The notes below the pieces were generated by a model. That model was not told the DNA's origin. It did no database searches and was given only the letters and a program-made list of their open reading frames with translations. A stretch of DNA of 7,593 bases from Actinomycetes bacterium (GTDB lineage Bacteria; Actinomycetota; Acidimicrobiia; Acidimicrobiales; RAAP-2): NCBI GenBank assembly GCA_021826255.1, contig JAKBAZ010000062.1, forward strand, positions 1 to 7,593, read 5' to 3'. The position numbers and the translations under genes were made by a program. Shown here piece by piece: positions 1 through 6,339 of the stretch. Position 1 is the first letter of the stretch, and every line of letters starts with the position of its first letter.

Positions 1-1155
1 CGACACCCCGTGGTGGGTCAGGACGTCGAGGTGGGCGCGAAACGCGTAGGCGATAGCCTCGAGAAAGGCGCGGTGAATATCTCCCCGAGTAGTCGATAAG
101 GTGAGCCCCACCAGGGCGCCTCGAAGATCCGGGTCGTGGAGCGGCGTCTTTTCCCCGAGGAAGTACGGCAGGGCGAGTAGGGAACCCGGTCGAGCCTGCG
201 CCGCATCCTGCTCGAGGCTGGAAAAGTCCCCCAAGCCGAAGAGGTCGCGCTCCCAGCCGAGCAGTGATCCGGTCGTTGCCATACACCCGTTAGGGAGCCA
301 TCGCCCTTCACGGGGGTGAGCATCGAGATAGAGGCGCTCATCGAAGAGGGGTTCGTCGGAGACGGCGAGAATATCCCCCGCTCCACCCAACTTCACGAGG
401 ACGTCTCCGGGTGACGTGAGTCCGGCTCCGAATGCGGAGAGGACGTGATCGGCACCACCCACGACGAGCGCCACCGGCGAGGGCCACCCCCACGAGGTCG
501 CCAAATCCTCGCGAAGTTCACCAATCACGGTGCCGGGTCGAACCACCTCGGGCAGCGCGGGCCACCGGCAGTCGAGCGCCCCTTGAACAACCTCGAGCGG
601 ACGATGAGTCAAATCGAAGAGTCCACTCTCGAGGGCCCAGTTCTCTTCGAGGTGGGGGCGCGCCCCGAGGCGCAGGGCGATCCAGTCGTAGGATCCCATG
701 ACCCACGCGGCGTTCTCGATGACCTCGGGTTCGTGGCGGGCCAACCACAAGATCGTGGGAGCGACAGACTGCTGAGTGAGCGAGGAGCCCGTCAGGTGGA
801 GAAGGTCAACCTCAGCGAGACGGGAGCGCAGTTCGTCAATCTCCTCCACCGCTCGCGCGTCGTTCTGCAAGATGGCCGGCCGCAGTGCCCGACCCGCACC
901 GTCGACGAGAACGACCGCGGGCACCATGCCCGAGACGGCCACCGCGCCCACCTCCGCGTCACGTCCGAGTTCCTCGAGAATGTCGAGACTCGCTGCCCAC
1001 CACTGCTCGGGATCGGCTTCGGCCCACCCGGGGCGGGGACTGCGTAGGTCCACCGGTCGCGACGCGCTCGCGACAATGCCCCGTTCGGCGGCGAGCGCCA
1101 CCCCCTTGACGCCGGATGAACCTAGATCGAGCCCAATGAAGAGAGGGTCAGACAC
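1..1155 (-). CDS. FGGY-family carbohydrate kinase, C-terminal part missing at window edge
   Basis: This gene encodes an ATP-dependent sugar kinase of the FGGY family (the xylulokinase/ribulokinase/glycerol kinase superfamily), expected to be cytoplasmic. The frame is open for 385 codons from GTG 1155 to base 1, so perhaps the last quarter of a usual protein of about 500 residues is missing. The N-terminal phosphate-binding motif FIGLDLGSSGVK is at residues 6-17, with D10 in the position of the conserved Asp. VVGGADH at 231-237 holds D236, matching the catalytic Asp of xylulokinases. The FGGY C-domain signature PYFLGEKTP is at 330-338, followed by DLRGALVGL. The sugar-contact segment reads SGMVPAVVLVD (75-85) and lacks the His of the GQMHG motif of classic xylulokinases, so the substrate is probably not D-xylulose. 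The GTG overlaps the end of the BtpA-like gene by 8 bp and has no clear Shine-Dalgarno sequence, which suggests translational coupling. Family assignment is firm and substrate is unknown. Confidence 0.9.
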   Translation of the reverse strand, partial: MSDPLFIGLDLGSSGVKGVALAAERGIVASASRPVDLRSPRPGWAEADPEQWWAASLDILEELGRDAEVGAVAVSGMVPAVVLVDGAGRALRPAILQNDARAVEEIDELRSRLAEVDLLHLTGSSLTQQSVAPTILWLARHEPEVIENAAWVMGSYDWIALRLGARPHLEENWALESGLFDLTHRPLEVVQGALDCRWPALPEVVRPGTVIGELREDLATSWGWPSPVALVVGGADHVLSAFGAGLTSPGDVLVKLGGAGDILAVSDEPLFDERLYLDAHPREGRWLPNGCMATTGSLLGWERDLFGLGDFSSLEQDAAQARPGSLLALPYFLGEKTPLHDPDLRGALVGLTLSTTRGDIHRAFLEAIAYAFRAHLDVLTHHGVS

Positions 1156-1951
1156 TTCGCGCAGCGTCGATAAATCGCTTGACTCGCTCGGGATCGACCT
1201 CGTTCCAGGTGTACCCGTCACGCTTGAGATCGGATCCCACAATGCACCCGTCGGCGTACTTCAAGTACTGGGCGATAGTGGCGGCCTTAGCCCCCGTATT
1301 GAGCAGAACGGGCACCGCCGGATCCACCGACTCTCGGACGTCGGCCACGGTCGAGACGTCGGGCTCGGCGCCGGCCATTGGACCCGAGACCAAGATGGCG
1401 TCGGCGAGCGATGAGACGACCGTCGAGCGAGCCATTTGGGCCGCACTACGTTGCCCGATGGGTGAGGCGAACTCCGGCGTGATGTTGGCAAAGACGGCGA
1501 GGTCGTCACGACCGAAGGCTCGGCGGTCTCGCAGGAGCTTCGCCGCGTCGGGGTGCCAGGGTCCCATGTCGGACTCCCAGGAGCCATTGATCACTTCCCG
1601 CATAAACGACGCCCCCGACCCCACCGCGATGGCGAGCGCGCACTGGGCGTCCCAGAGGTAGTCCACTCCGAAGGGCCGATCCGTTGGACGACACTCCGTG
1701 GCCACGCGGGTCATTACCGCCGAGGCCTCCAATCCGGCGGACAGTTGGTAGGGGCGATCACCCTCGTTGCAAAACAATACGGCGTCAAAACCACCCTCCA
1801 ACAAAATCTCGGTGTCGCGCTTCACGTGGTCGATGAGTCCGTTCACCCCGGCCGCCGCGTCAAACAGCGGCGTACCCGGTAGGGGCGGAACGTGGGCCAT
1901 CGCGATGAGGGGCTTTGACACCCCGGGGAAAATGGCGCGGAAACGGGACAT
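1148..1951 (-). CDS. BtpA/SgcQ-family TIM-barrel protein
   Basis: A 267-residue protein of the BtpA/SgcQ family, which has a predicted TIM-barrel fold. BtpA was first linked to photosystem I biogenesis in cyanobacteria. SgcQ belongs to a cryptic E. coli sugar operon that also has a DeoR-type regulator, and no reaction is firmly established for sugar-operon members. Family blocks are clear: KPLIAMAHVPPLPGTP at residues 13-28, GFDAVLFCNEGDRPY at 54-68, PFGVDYLWD at 93-101 followed by an Ala-rich helix and GASFMRE, VFANITPEFASPIG at 153-166, DAILVSGPMAG at 184-194, and a C-terminal phosphate-site-like stretch PVLLNTGA (213-221) plus GCIVGSDLKRDG (235-246). Length is normal for the family. ATG 1951 follows the DeoR stop by 20 bp and has a good Shine-Dalgarno sequence. 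Lying between a DeoR regulator and a sugar kinase, it probably acts on a phosphorylated sugar as an isomerase, epimerase or aldolase-type enzyme; that role is inference. Confidence 0.9.
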   Translation of the reverse strand: MSRFRAIFPGVSKPLIAMAHVPPLPGTPLFDAAAGVNGLIDHVKRDTEILLEGGFDAVLFCNEGDRPYQLSAGLEASAVMTRVATECRPTDRPFGVDYLWDAQCALAIAVGSGASFMREVINGSWESDMGPWHPDAAKLLRDRRAFGRDDLAVFANITPEFASPIGQRSAAQMARSTVVSSLADAILVSGPMAGAEPDVSTVADVRESVDPAVPVLLNTGAKAATIAQYLKYADGCIVGSDLKRDGYTWNEVDPERVKRFIDAARSV

Positions 1952-1958
1952 GGTTTTA

Positions 1959-1966
1959 CCTCTCTC
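1959..1966 (-). promoter_or_regulatory. Ribosome binding site of the BtpA-like gene
   Basis: On the minus strand GAGAGAGG ends 7 nt before the ATG at 1951. This is a clear Shine-Dalgarno sequence and confirms that start. It contrasts with the regulator gene upstream, whose start appears leaderless, and with the kinase gene downstream, which has no visible ribosome site. Confidence 0.7.
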
Positions 1967-1971
1967 GACGA

Positions 1972-2748
1972 TTAACTTCCGGGGTTCTCAACGTGGAGGA
2001 CTTCGACGTCAAGGTCGCGAATGCGGCGAATGATGGGATGAGTGGGTGGCGCGTCGGTAATGAGAGTGTCCACCGAATCCAAACCGGCGAAGGTCACGAG
2101 CGCTACCTGGCCCAACTTGGTCTGGTCAGCCAGCACGACGACTCGCCGGGCGGTCGCCATCGCCGCACGCTTCACGTCCGCGTCGTCCAGGTTGTACTCC
2201 GTTAAGCCCTTCACGTCGGAGATTCCCGCGACCCCCATGAACACGGCGTCACAGTTGAGGTCGGTGAAGGTGTGCTGTGCTCGGGTCCCGATGAGGGAGA
2301 GCTCACCTGGACGGATTACCCCACCGGTCACGATGGTCTTCACTCCCGTCTTCGCCGCCAGTTCGGTCGCTATCAATAAGGAGCTGGTGATGGCCGTCAG
2401 TGGCACCTCAGCGGGGAGGGCCTTGGCCATCTCGTGGGTCGTCGAGCCCACGTCGAGGAAGATGGTGTCATTGGGTCGAACCAGTTCCGCGGCCGCTCGC
2501 CCAATCAGGTGTTTAGCCTCGCTGCGATGAGTCGCTCGCTGAAGAATGGGCGGCTCGAACGAGCGTGACACAATCGAGATCGCCCCGCCCCGGGTCCGCC
2601 GGGCCACACCCTCGTCTTCGAGGTGGTCAAGATCGCGCCGGATGGTCATCTGGGACGTCCCGAACGACTCCGCGAGACGGACGATCGACACTTCCCCGAG
2701 CGCTCTCAACTGCTCAGCGATGACGATTCGACGGGCTTTAGAGTCCAC
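1972..2748 (-). CDS. DeoR-family transcriptional regulator
   Basis: A 258-residue DeoR/GlpR-type repressor. The N-terminal winged helix-turn-helix spans roughly residues 6-58; its recognition region TSQMTIRRDLDHLEDEG (31-47) and the following RRTRGGA wing (50-56) are close to the family consensus. The C-terminal DeoRC sugar-phosphate sensor domain spans about 75-235, with IFLDVGSTTHEMAKAL (97-112 region), TGGVIRPGEL (141-150), GLTEYNLDDADVKRAAM (181-197) and VVLADQTKLG (204-213), all typical. It would bind DNA in the cytoplasm and release it when a phosphorylated sugar is present. The start is GTG 2748: it lies immediately after a strong promoter whose predicted +1 is this codon, so the mRNA is probably leaderless. 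Two palindromes at 2761-2775 and 2792-2806 are its likely operators. It is first in a DeoR, BtpA-like, FGGY kinase operon. The ligand may be the product of that kinase (inference). Confidence 0.95.
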   Translation of the reverse strand: MDSKARRIVIAEQLRALGEVSIVRLAESFGTSQMTIRRDLDHLEDEGVARRTRGGAISIVSRSFEPPILQRATHRSEAKHLIGRAAAELVRPNDTIFLDVGSTTHEMAKALPAEVPLTAITSSLLIATELAAKTGVKTIVTGGVIRPGELSLIGTRAQHTFTDLNCDAVFMGVAGISDVKGLTEYNLDDADVKRAAMATARRVVVLADQTKLGQVALVTFAGLDSVDTLITDAPPTHPIIRRIRDLDVEVLHVENPGS

Positions 2749-2754
2749 TGTCCC

Positions 2755-2783
2755 ATCCTATGTGAATTTTTCACAAATATCAA
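2755..2783 (-). promoter_or_regulatory. Sigma-70-type promoter of the DeoR gene (probably leaderless)
   Basis: Reading the minus strand, TTGATA (2783-2778, five of six matches to TTGACA) is followed by exactly 17 nt and then TAGGAT (2760-2755, four of six matches to TATAAT and fitting the actinobacterial TANNNT form). If the last base of the -10 box is -7, then +1 is base 2748, the G of the GTG start codon, giving a transcript without a 5' leader. The surrounding DNA is much richer in A and T than the coding sequence on either side. No other promoter of this quality was seen in the window. Confidence 0.7.
2761..2775. promoter_or_regulatory. Palindromic operator 1, inside the promoter spacer
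   Basis: TGTGAA-TTT-TTCACA is a perfect inverted repeat with 6-bp arms and a 3-bp centre. It starts at the base next to the -10 box and occupies 15 of the 17 spacer bases between the -10 and -35 boxes, so a bound protein would directly block RNA polymerase. A DeoR-family gene starts 13 bp away, making autorepression the simplest reading. The spacing differs from the CRP consensus (TGTGA-N6-TCACA; here N5). Confidence 0.7.
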
Positions 2784-2791
2784 TCTCTGAA

Positions 2792-2806
2792 TGAGAATTA
2801 TTCACA
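2792..2806. promoter_or_regulatory. Palindromic operator 2, upstream of the -35 box
   Basis: TGAGAA-TTA-TTCACA matches operator 1 at 13 of 15 positions and is an inverted repeat with one arm mismatch. Its centre (2799) lies 31 bp from that of operator 1 (2768), about three helical turns, so two repressor units would sit on the same face of the DNA. It lies 8 bp upstream of the -35 box. The duplication supports both elements being a real binding site and not chance AT-rich sequence. Confidence 0.65.
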
Positions 2807-2848
2807 CATATTCGTCGTCGAATCACACCGATTGAGCGAGGTGGCGTC

Positions 2849-3847
2849 CTAGTGAACGCTCGGACCGTCGAAGTCCAGCCAGCCCACGGCGTCGCGCCAC
2901 GTGCCCTCAGAGCGCAGAGTCTCTAAGACCAGACGTTGCACGGAAGTGCGTCCGACGAGACCCGGAAGGTGGCTCACGGGCTGTCGAAAGACGAACTCCA
3001 CCACGTTGTCGACGTCCTCACCCCAGCGATCGGTGACGTGAAAACGTCGTTGCAAGCCGACGATGCGCGACTGCGGACCCAGGTGAGTTCCCAGTCGAGG
3101 GTCCATCATCCAGCTCTGTAGAGTGGCGAGTCGCCTCGTGCGGGCGGGCCACACGGTCGCCAGAAGGTGACGGGCTCGCGCGAACGTCTCGTCGAGAGCG
3201 CTCGTTGAGAGGTCCGCTCCGTCGGGAATGTGAACCCCGAGAGCCTCGTCACCTTGACGAAAGCCTGGACCGAGAGCGTGAGTCTCGCGGTCCTCGAACC
3301 ACGGATGAGGCGCGAGCGTCGACACGCCGAGGTGCAGCCGGTGGAACTGTAACGAACCCACCTCGAGCAGTTCCGCTCGCACGATGGGGATCATCCACCA
3401 CCCCGCATCTACTCCAAGTGTCCCCCACTTACGAAAGTGAATGCCGACGTGGCGCTTCAGAGTCGAGAGGGTTCGATGGATGATGTCGTCAGGCAGACCC
3501 GCTGCGCGGTAGTGCTCCACCAGACTGGGGGTGGCGAGAGCGACCACGTAGATCCACCACAACCGTCCCGCGTCACCCCACTCGTCAAAGTCGGGCCAGA
3601 TAGGGATAGGTTCGTCAATCCGCCCCCGATCACGAACCAGACGTTCCGTCATTCCACCAATGAGCGGGCCGAACACCTCGTCACGGACGATCCTCGCGAA
3701 GCGATCCGCTGCGTCCTCCACGTCGAGTTCGGAGAGGCCCAACCACCGCAGTGTCGACGCCACGTCCTCGACGGGAGTGTTCAACCAGGCACCCCCGCTC
3801 TCGACCGTCTCGCTCACGTACAGCTCGGCCGCGCGGAGTGGCTCCAC
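2849..3847 (-). CDS. GNAT-like acyltransferase-domain protein (NAT_N/GNAT_C type), substrate unknown
   Basis: A 332-residue soluble protein that I recognise from memory as the family annotated 'acyltransferase domain-containing protein', with an N-acyltransferase N-terminal domain (about residues 1-145) and a GNAT-like C-terminal domain (about 150-325). Visible family-type segments are IPIWPDFDEWGDAG (81-94), the aromatic WGTLGVDAGWW (141-151), ELLEVGSLQFHRLHLG (159-174), ALGVHIPDGADLS (202-214), LQSWMMDPRL (243-252) and LPGLVGRTSVQRLVLE (294-309). There is no signal peptide or membrane segment. The GTG start directly abuts the GH20 stop codon (0 bp gap), and AGGAGA lies 5 nt upstream of it. 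It is the last gene of the import/hydrolysis block. The donor is presumably an acyl-CoA if the GNAT relationship holds; the acceptor may be an amino sugar, but that rests only on the neighbouring GH20 gene. No reaction can be assigned from sequence. Confidence 0.75.
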   Translation of the reverse strand: MEPLRAAELYVSETVESGGAWLNTPVEDVASTLRWLGLSELDVEDAADRFARIVRDEVFGPLIGGMTERLVRDRGRIDEPIPIWPDFDEWGDAGRLWWIYVVALATPSLVEHYRAAGLPDDIIHRTLSTLKRHVGIHFRKWGTLGVDAGWWMIPIVRAELLEVGSLQFHRLHLGVSTLAPHPWFEDRETHALGPGFRQGDEALGVHIPDGADLSTSALDETFARARHLLATVWPARTRRLATLQSWMMDPRLGTHLGPQSRIVGLQRRFHVTDRWGEDVDNVVEFVFRQPVSHLPGLVGRTSVQRLVLETLRSEGTWRDAVGWLDFDGPSVH

Positions 3848-5374
3848 CTACGTCTCCTGATCTAGGGGGCGAAAGGACACCCCGAGAGCGCGCAGTCGCT
3901 CGACGTGGATCTCGAGACGCCGCCGAAAATCCTCGAAAGACCCGGCAGTTCCCCACACCACCTCGGCGAAAGCGCACAGGCGAGGAAAGGCCATGTAGTC
4001 CAGGTGATCGCGCGTCGCGATGTACTCCGTCCAGAGTTGGGCTTGGGATCCTCGAACGTGGCCGACCATCTCCTCGGTCATGTCCTCGGGCACCACCGAG
4101 TAGTCGTACACGTGACGCAGCGACGACACCGCAGGAGGTGGAGCGATGGCGACGGGCTCCTCGGGCGACGCGGAGTTCAACCAGTCGAAGTAGACCCACT
4201 GCATCGGCGCCATCACGACGTCGTAGCCTCGTTGCGCCGCCTCGACACCCTTCTCTTCGTCGCGCCACGCGACGATGGTCGTTCCCTCGGGCACCGTCGC
4301 GTCAAGGACCTCGTCCCACGCGAGAACGTCGTGACCTCGTTCGCGCAACGCTCGGGCCAGGCGTTCAGTGAACAGACCCTGCAACTCTCGGGGGTCACTC
4401 ATGCCACGACGTTTCATTTCTTCTCGCGCAGCCTCCGACGTCTCCCACTGAGTAGTCGGACACTCGTCGCCCCCGATGTGAAAGGGAGAACCCGGAAAGA
4501 GATCGGCCACCTCGCACACCACGGACTCGGCGAACTCCAACGCCTCCTCGCTCGCGGCGAGAACGTTCTCCGAGATCCCCCACCGGGTCCAGACCTCGAG
4601 GGGCTCGGAGACGTTCGAGAACTGGGGGTAGGCCGCGAGAGCCGCCTGCGCGTGCCCCGGGAGGTCGATTTCGGGGACCAGGGTAATGAAGCGACGTTCG
4701 GCGTGGACCCTAAGTCGGGCAATGTCTGAGAGAGAGTAGAAACCCTCGTGGGCCACGCCGTCGTCACGCCCCTCGCTTTCGTGGCCGACGGGCGAGGAGC
4801 GACGCCGGGATCCAATGTCGGTGAGTCGGGGCCACGACGGAACCTCAACGCGCCAACCCTGGTCGTCGTTGAGGTGGAGATGGAGGTGATTCAGTCGGTG
4901 AAGACTCATCAAATCCATGAGTCGAATGACGTCGGAGACGGAAAAGAAATGGCGCGAGACGTCGAGGTGAACCCCACGCCACGCGAATCGCGGTGAATCG
5001 ACGATGTTCCCACACGGCACCGACCAGGCGGCCAACGACGAGTGGGGCCCGAACGTACTCGGGGGACAACCATTTCGTAGATACTGCAGGGCGTACCACG
5101 CTCCGGCGGCGTCGGACACCGAGACCTCCGCTCGTTGCGCCACTCGGAGGGCAAAACTCTCCGGGCCTCGAGTGGCGTCGAGAGAGAGATCAATGTCGGC
5201 GTCGTCGCCCTCGTCCACCCACTGAAGGTCCCACCCAATGTTTGAGAGGACCATCTCGGAGAACATCTCTACGACCTCTCGTAATCCCTCGTCCGCGCGG
5301 ACCTTGAGTGGAGAGTGCCACGTCAACTCCCCGGGCACCAGCGCGACGAACTGGGGCCGAGGAATGGAGATCAC
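3848..5374 (-). CDS. Family GH20 beta-N-acetylhexosaminidase, cytoplasmic
   Basis: This enzyme would remove terminal beta-linked GlcNAc or GalNAc by the substrate-assisted mechanism of GH20. With the chosen start it has 508 residues. A small alpha/beta N-terminal domain (about 1-125) precedes the TIM barrel (about 130-490). Barrel motifs appear in order: WRGVHLDVSRHF (132-143), LHLNDDQGWR (166-175), PEIDLPGHA (234-242), HIGGDECP (299-306) with the catalytic pair D303-E304, LAWDEV (351-356), and QLWTEY (446-451). There is no N-terminal hydrophobic segment, so it acts inside the cell on imported oligosaccharide. The start is GTG 5374, which overlaps the TGA of the upstream ATPase gene as GTGA. 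A longer open frame to a TTG at 5491 would overlap that ATPase by about 120 bp and is not preferred. Beta-N-acetylhexosaminidase is the best call; lacto-N-biosidase or another GH20 specificity cannot be excluded. Confidence 0.93.
   Translation of the reverse strand: MISIPRPQFVALVPGELTWHSPLKVRADEGLREVVEMFSEMVLSNIGWDLQWVDEGDDADIDLSLDATRGPESFALRVAQRAEVSVSDAAGAWYALQYLRNGCPPSTFGPHSSLAAWSVPCGNIVDSPRFAWRGVHLDVSRHFFSVSDVIRLMDLMSLHRLNHLHLHLNDDQGWRVEVPSWPRLTDIGSRRRSSPVGHESEGRDDGVAHEGFYSLSDIARLRVHAERRFITLVPEIDLPGHAQAALAAYPQFSNVSEPLEVWTRWGISENVLAASEEALEFAESVVCEVADLFPGSPFHIGGDECPTTQWETSEAAREEMKRRGMSDPRELQGLFTERLARALRERGHDVLAWDEVLDATVPEGTTIVAWRDEEKGVEAAQRGYDVVMAPMQWVYFDWLNSASPEEPVAIAPPPAVSSLRHVYDYSVVPEDMTEEMVGHVRGSQAQLWTEYIATRDHLDYMAFPRLCAFAEVVWGTAGSFEDFRRRLEIHVERLRALGVSFRPLDQET
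3853..3858 (-). promoter_or_regulatory. Ribosome binding site of the acyltransferase-like gene
   Basis: AGGAGA on the minus strand lies 5 nt before GTG 3847 and inside the last codons of the GH20 gene. It decides the start of the acyltransferase-like gene immediately after the GH20 TAG stop. Confidence 0.75.
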
Positions 5375-6339
5375 TGAGACTCGCCCACCGCGAAACAGGC
5401 CGCCCGTTGATGGGGTGAAATCGTGACGAAGTCCGGCGTGGCCTCTCGGCAGTGATCCGACGCCAGTGGGCAGCGTGGAGCGAATCGACAACCCGGTCCC
5501 GGATTAATGACCCGGGGAGGCTCACCGAGGTCCTCGACGTCCGTGTCACTCGAGAGGGGCAGTCGAGGGTCGGGGGCGGTCGCCATCAAGAGACGGGTGT
5601 AGGGGTGAGCGGGCCGTGAAATCACGTCATCGGTGCGCCCCTCTTCAACGATGCGCCCCGCGTACAACACAATCATCCGGTCCGCTACGTAGCGTGCGCT
5701 CGCCAGGTCGTGCGTGATGTAGAGGAGCGAGACCCCCTCTCGACGCAGATCCTTCATCACGTTGAGCAATCCAATACGAATGGAGACGTCAAGCATGGAC
5801 ACCGGCTCATCGGCCAGAATCAGCGAGGGTCTCGAGGCCAACGCTTGGGCGAATCCCAAACGCTGACGTTGCCCCCCGGAGAGCTCGTGGGGGAACCGGC
5901 GAAGAACGTCAGCTCCCGGCAACAACCCCACCTTTTCCACCAGCGCCACCGCTTCGGAGGCTCGCCCCTTCGCGTCGAGGTCGCGACGGTGGAGTCTCAG
6001 CGATCGCTGCAGGGCGTGGCCCACTCGAAGGACCGGATTGATGGAGCCGAAGGGATCCTGAAACACCATGGGCATCTTGCCCCGTACGGTCCGACTGGAC
6101 GTCTTTCCGAGCACCCGACCCTCAAAAACAATGCGACCCGAGGTGGGTGGGTAGAGGCCGGCGAGTACTCGCGCAATGGTGGACTTACCCGATCCCGACT
6201 CTCCCACCAACGCCACAATCTCTCCGGGGTAGACGTCGAAAGTGATGTCGTCAGACGCGTGAAGCAGACCCGCCGAGCGCAAACCACCGACCTGGAAGTG
6301 TCGGCTCATCGCCTCGACACGCAGAATGGGTTCAGTCAT
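5371..6339 (-). CDS. ABC transporter ATP-binding protein, OppF/DppF type
   Basis: One of two nucleotide-binding subunits of an Opp/Dpp-family importer, 322 residues. Walker A GESGSGKST is at 46-54, the Q-loop Gln at 94 (VFQDPFGSINP), signature LSGGQRQR at 153-160, Walker B LILADEP at 173-179 with catalytic E178, and the switch His at 210. The C-terminal Opp/Dpp extension contains GCRFAPRCP with C284, C290, C297 and C315, the cysteine set conserved in this family. ATG 6339 is preceded by GGAGG (6348-6344) with a 4-nt spacer and overlaps the OppD-type gene by 8 bp; the next in-frame ATG upstream (6384) would add 15 residues with no family support. The GH20 gene follows through a GTGA overlap. 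That coupling suggests the transporter carries a GlcNAc- or GalNAc-containing saccharide and not a peptide, which is inference because ATPases do not reveal substrate. Confidence 0.95.
   Translation of the reverse strand: MTEPILRVEAMSRHFQVGGLRSAGLLHASDDITFDVYPGEIVALVGESGSGKSTIARVLAGLYPPTSGRIVFEGRVLGKTSSRTVRGKMPMVFQDPFGSINPVLRVGHALQRSLRLHRRDLDAKGRASEAVALVEKVGLLPGADVLRRFPHELSGGQRQRLGFAQALASRPSLILADEPVSMLDVSIRIGLLNVMKDLRREGVSLLYITHDLASARYVADRMIVLYAGRIVEEGRTDDVISRPAHPYTRLLMATAPDPRLPLSSDTDVEDLGEPPRVINPGPGCRFAPRCPLASDHCREATPDFVTISPHQRAACFAVGESQ

Larger units (their letters stand above)
2749..2848. other. Only substantial intergenic gap; AT-rich regulatory region
   Basis: This 100-bp gap lies between the end of the acyltransferase-like gene and the DeoR start. 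Bases 2755-2810 hold the promoter and both palindromes. Bases 2811-2848 show no hairpin followed by a T-tract in the direction of transcription, so no intrinsic terminator is visible, and readthrough from the transporter operon into the regulator is possible. All other junctions in the window are overlaps, direct abutment, or 20 bp. Confidence 0.7.

Noticed and set aside
445..1047. 200-residue plus-strand open frame opposite the kinase gene
   Set aside because: It is the antisense shadow of a fully recognisable FGGY kinase and shows no family motif. Long shadow frames are expected in GC-rich DNA.
2761..2776. A CRP binding site (TGTGA-N6-TCACA)
   Set aside because: The half-sites TGTGA and TCACA are present but separated by 5 bp, not 6, in operator 1 and the second copy has a mismatched half-site. 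A DeoR operator next to the DeoR gene is simpler, though not proven.
2811..2822. Short inverted repeat TTCG-N4-CGAA as a terminator stem
   Set aside because: The stem is only 4 bp and no T-tract follows on the minus strand.
3437..4371. Long plus-strand frames opposite the GH20 and acyltransferase-like genes
   Set aside because: They are Arg/Ser/Pro-rich with no domain, and lie antisense to genes with clear motifs on the minus strand.
5375..5491. N-terminal extension of GH20 to a TTG codon
   Set aside because: It lies within the OppF-type coding sequence, uses a rare start, and adds residues without family character. GTG 5374 gives the typical GTGA overlap.
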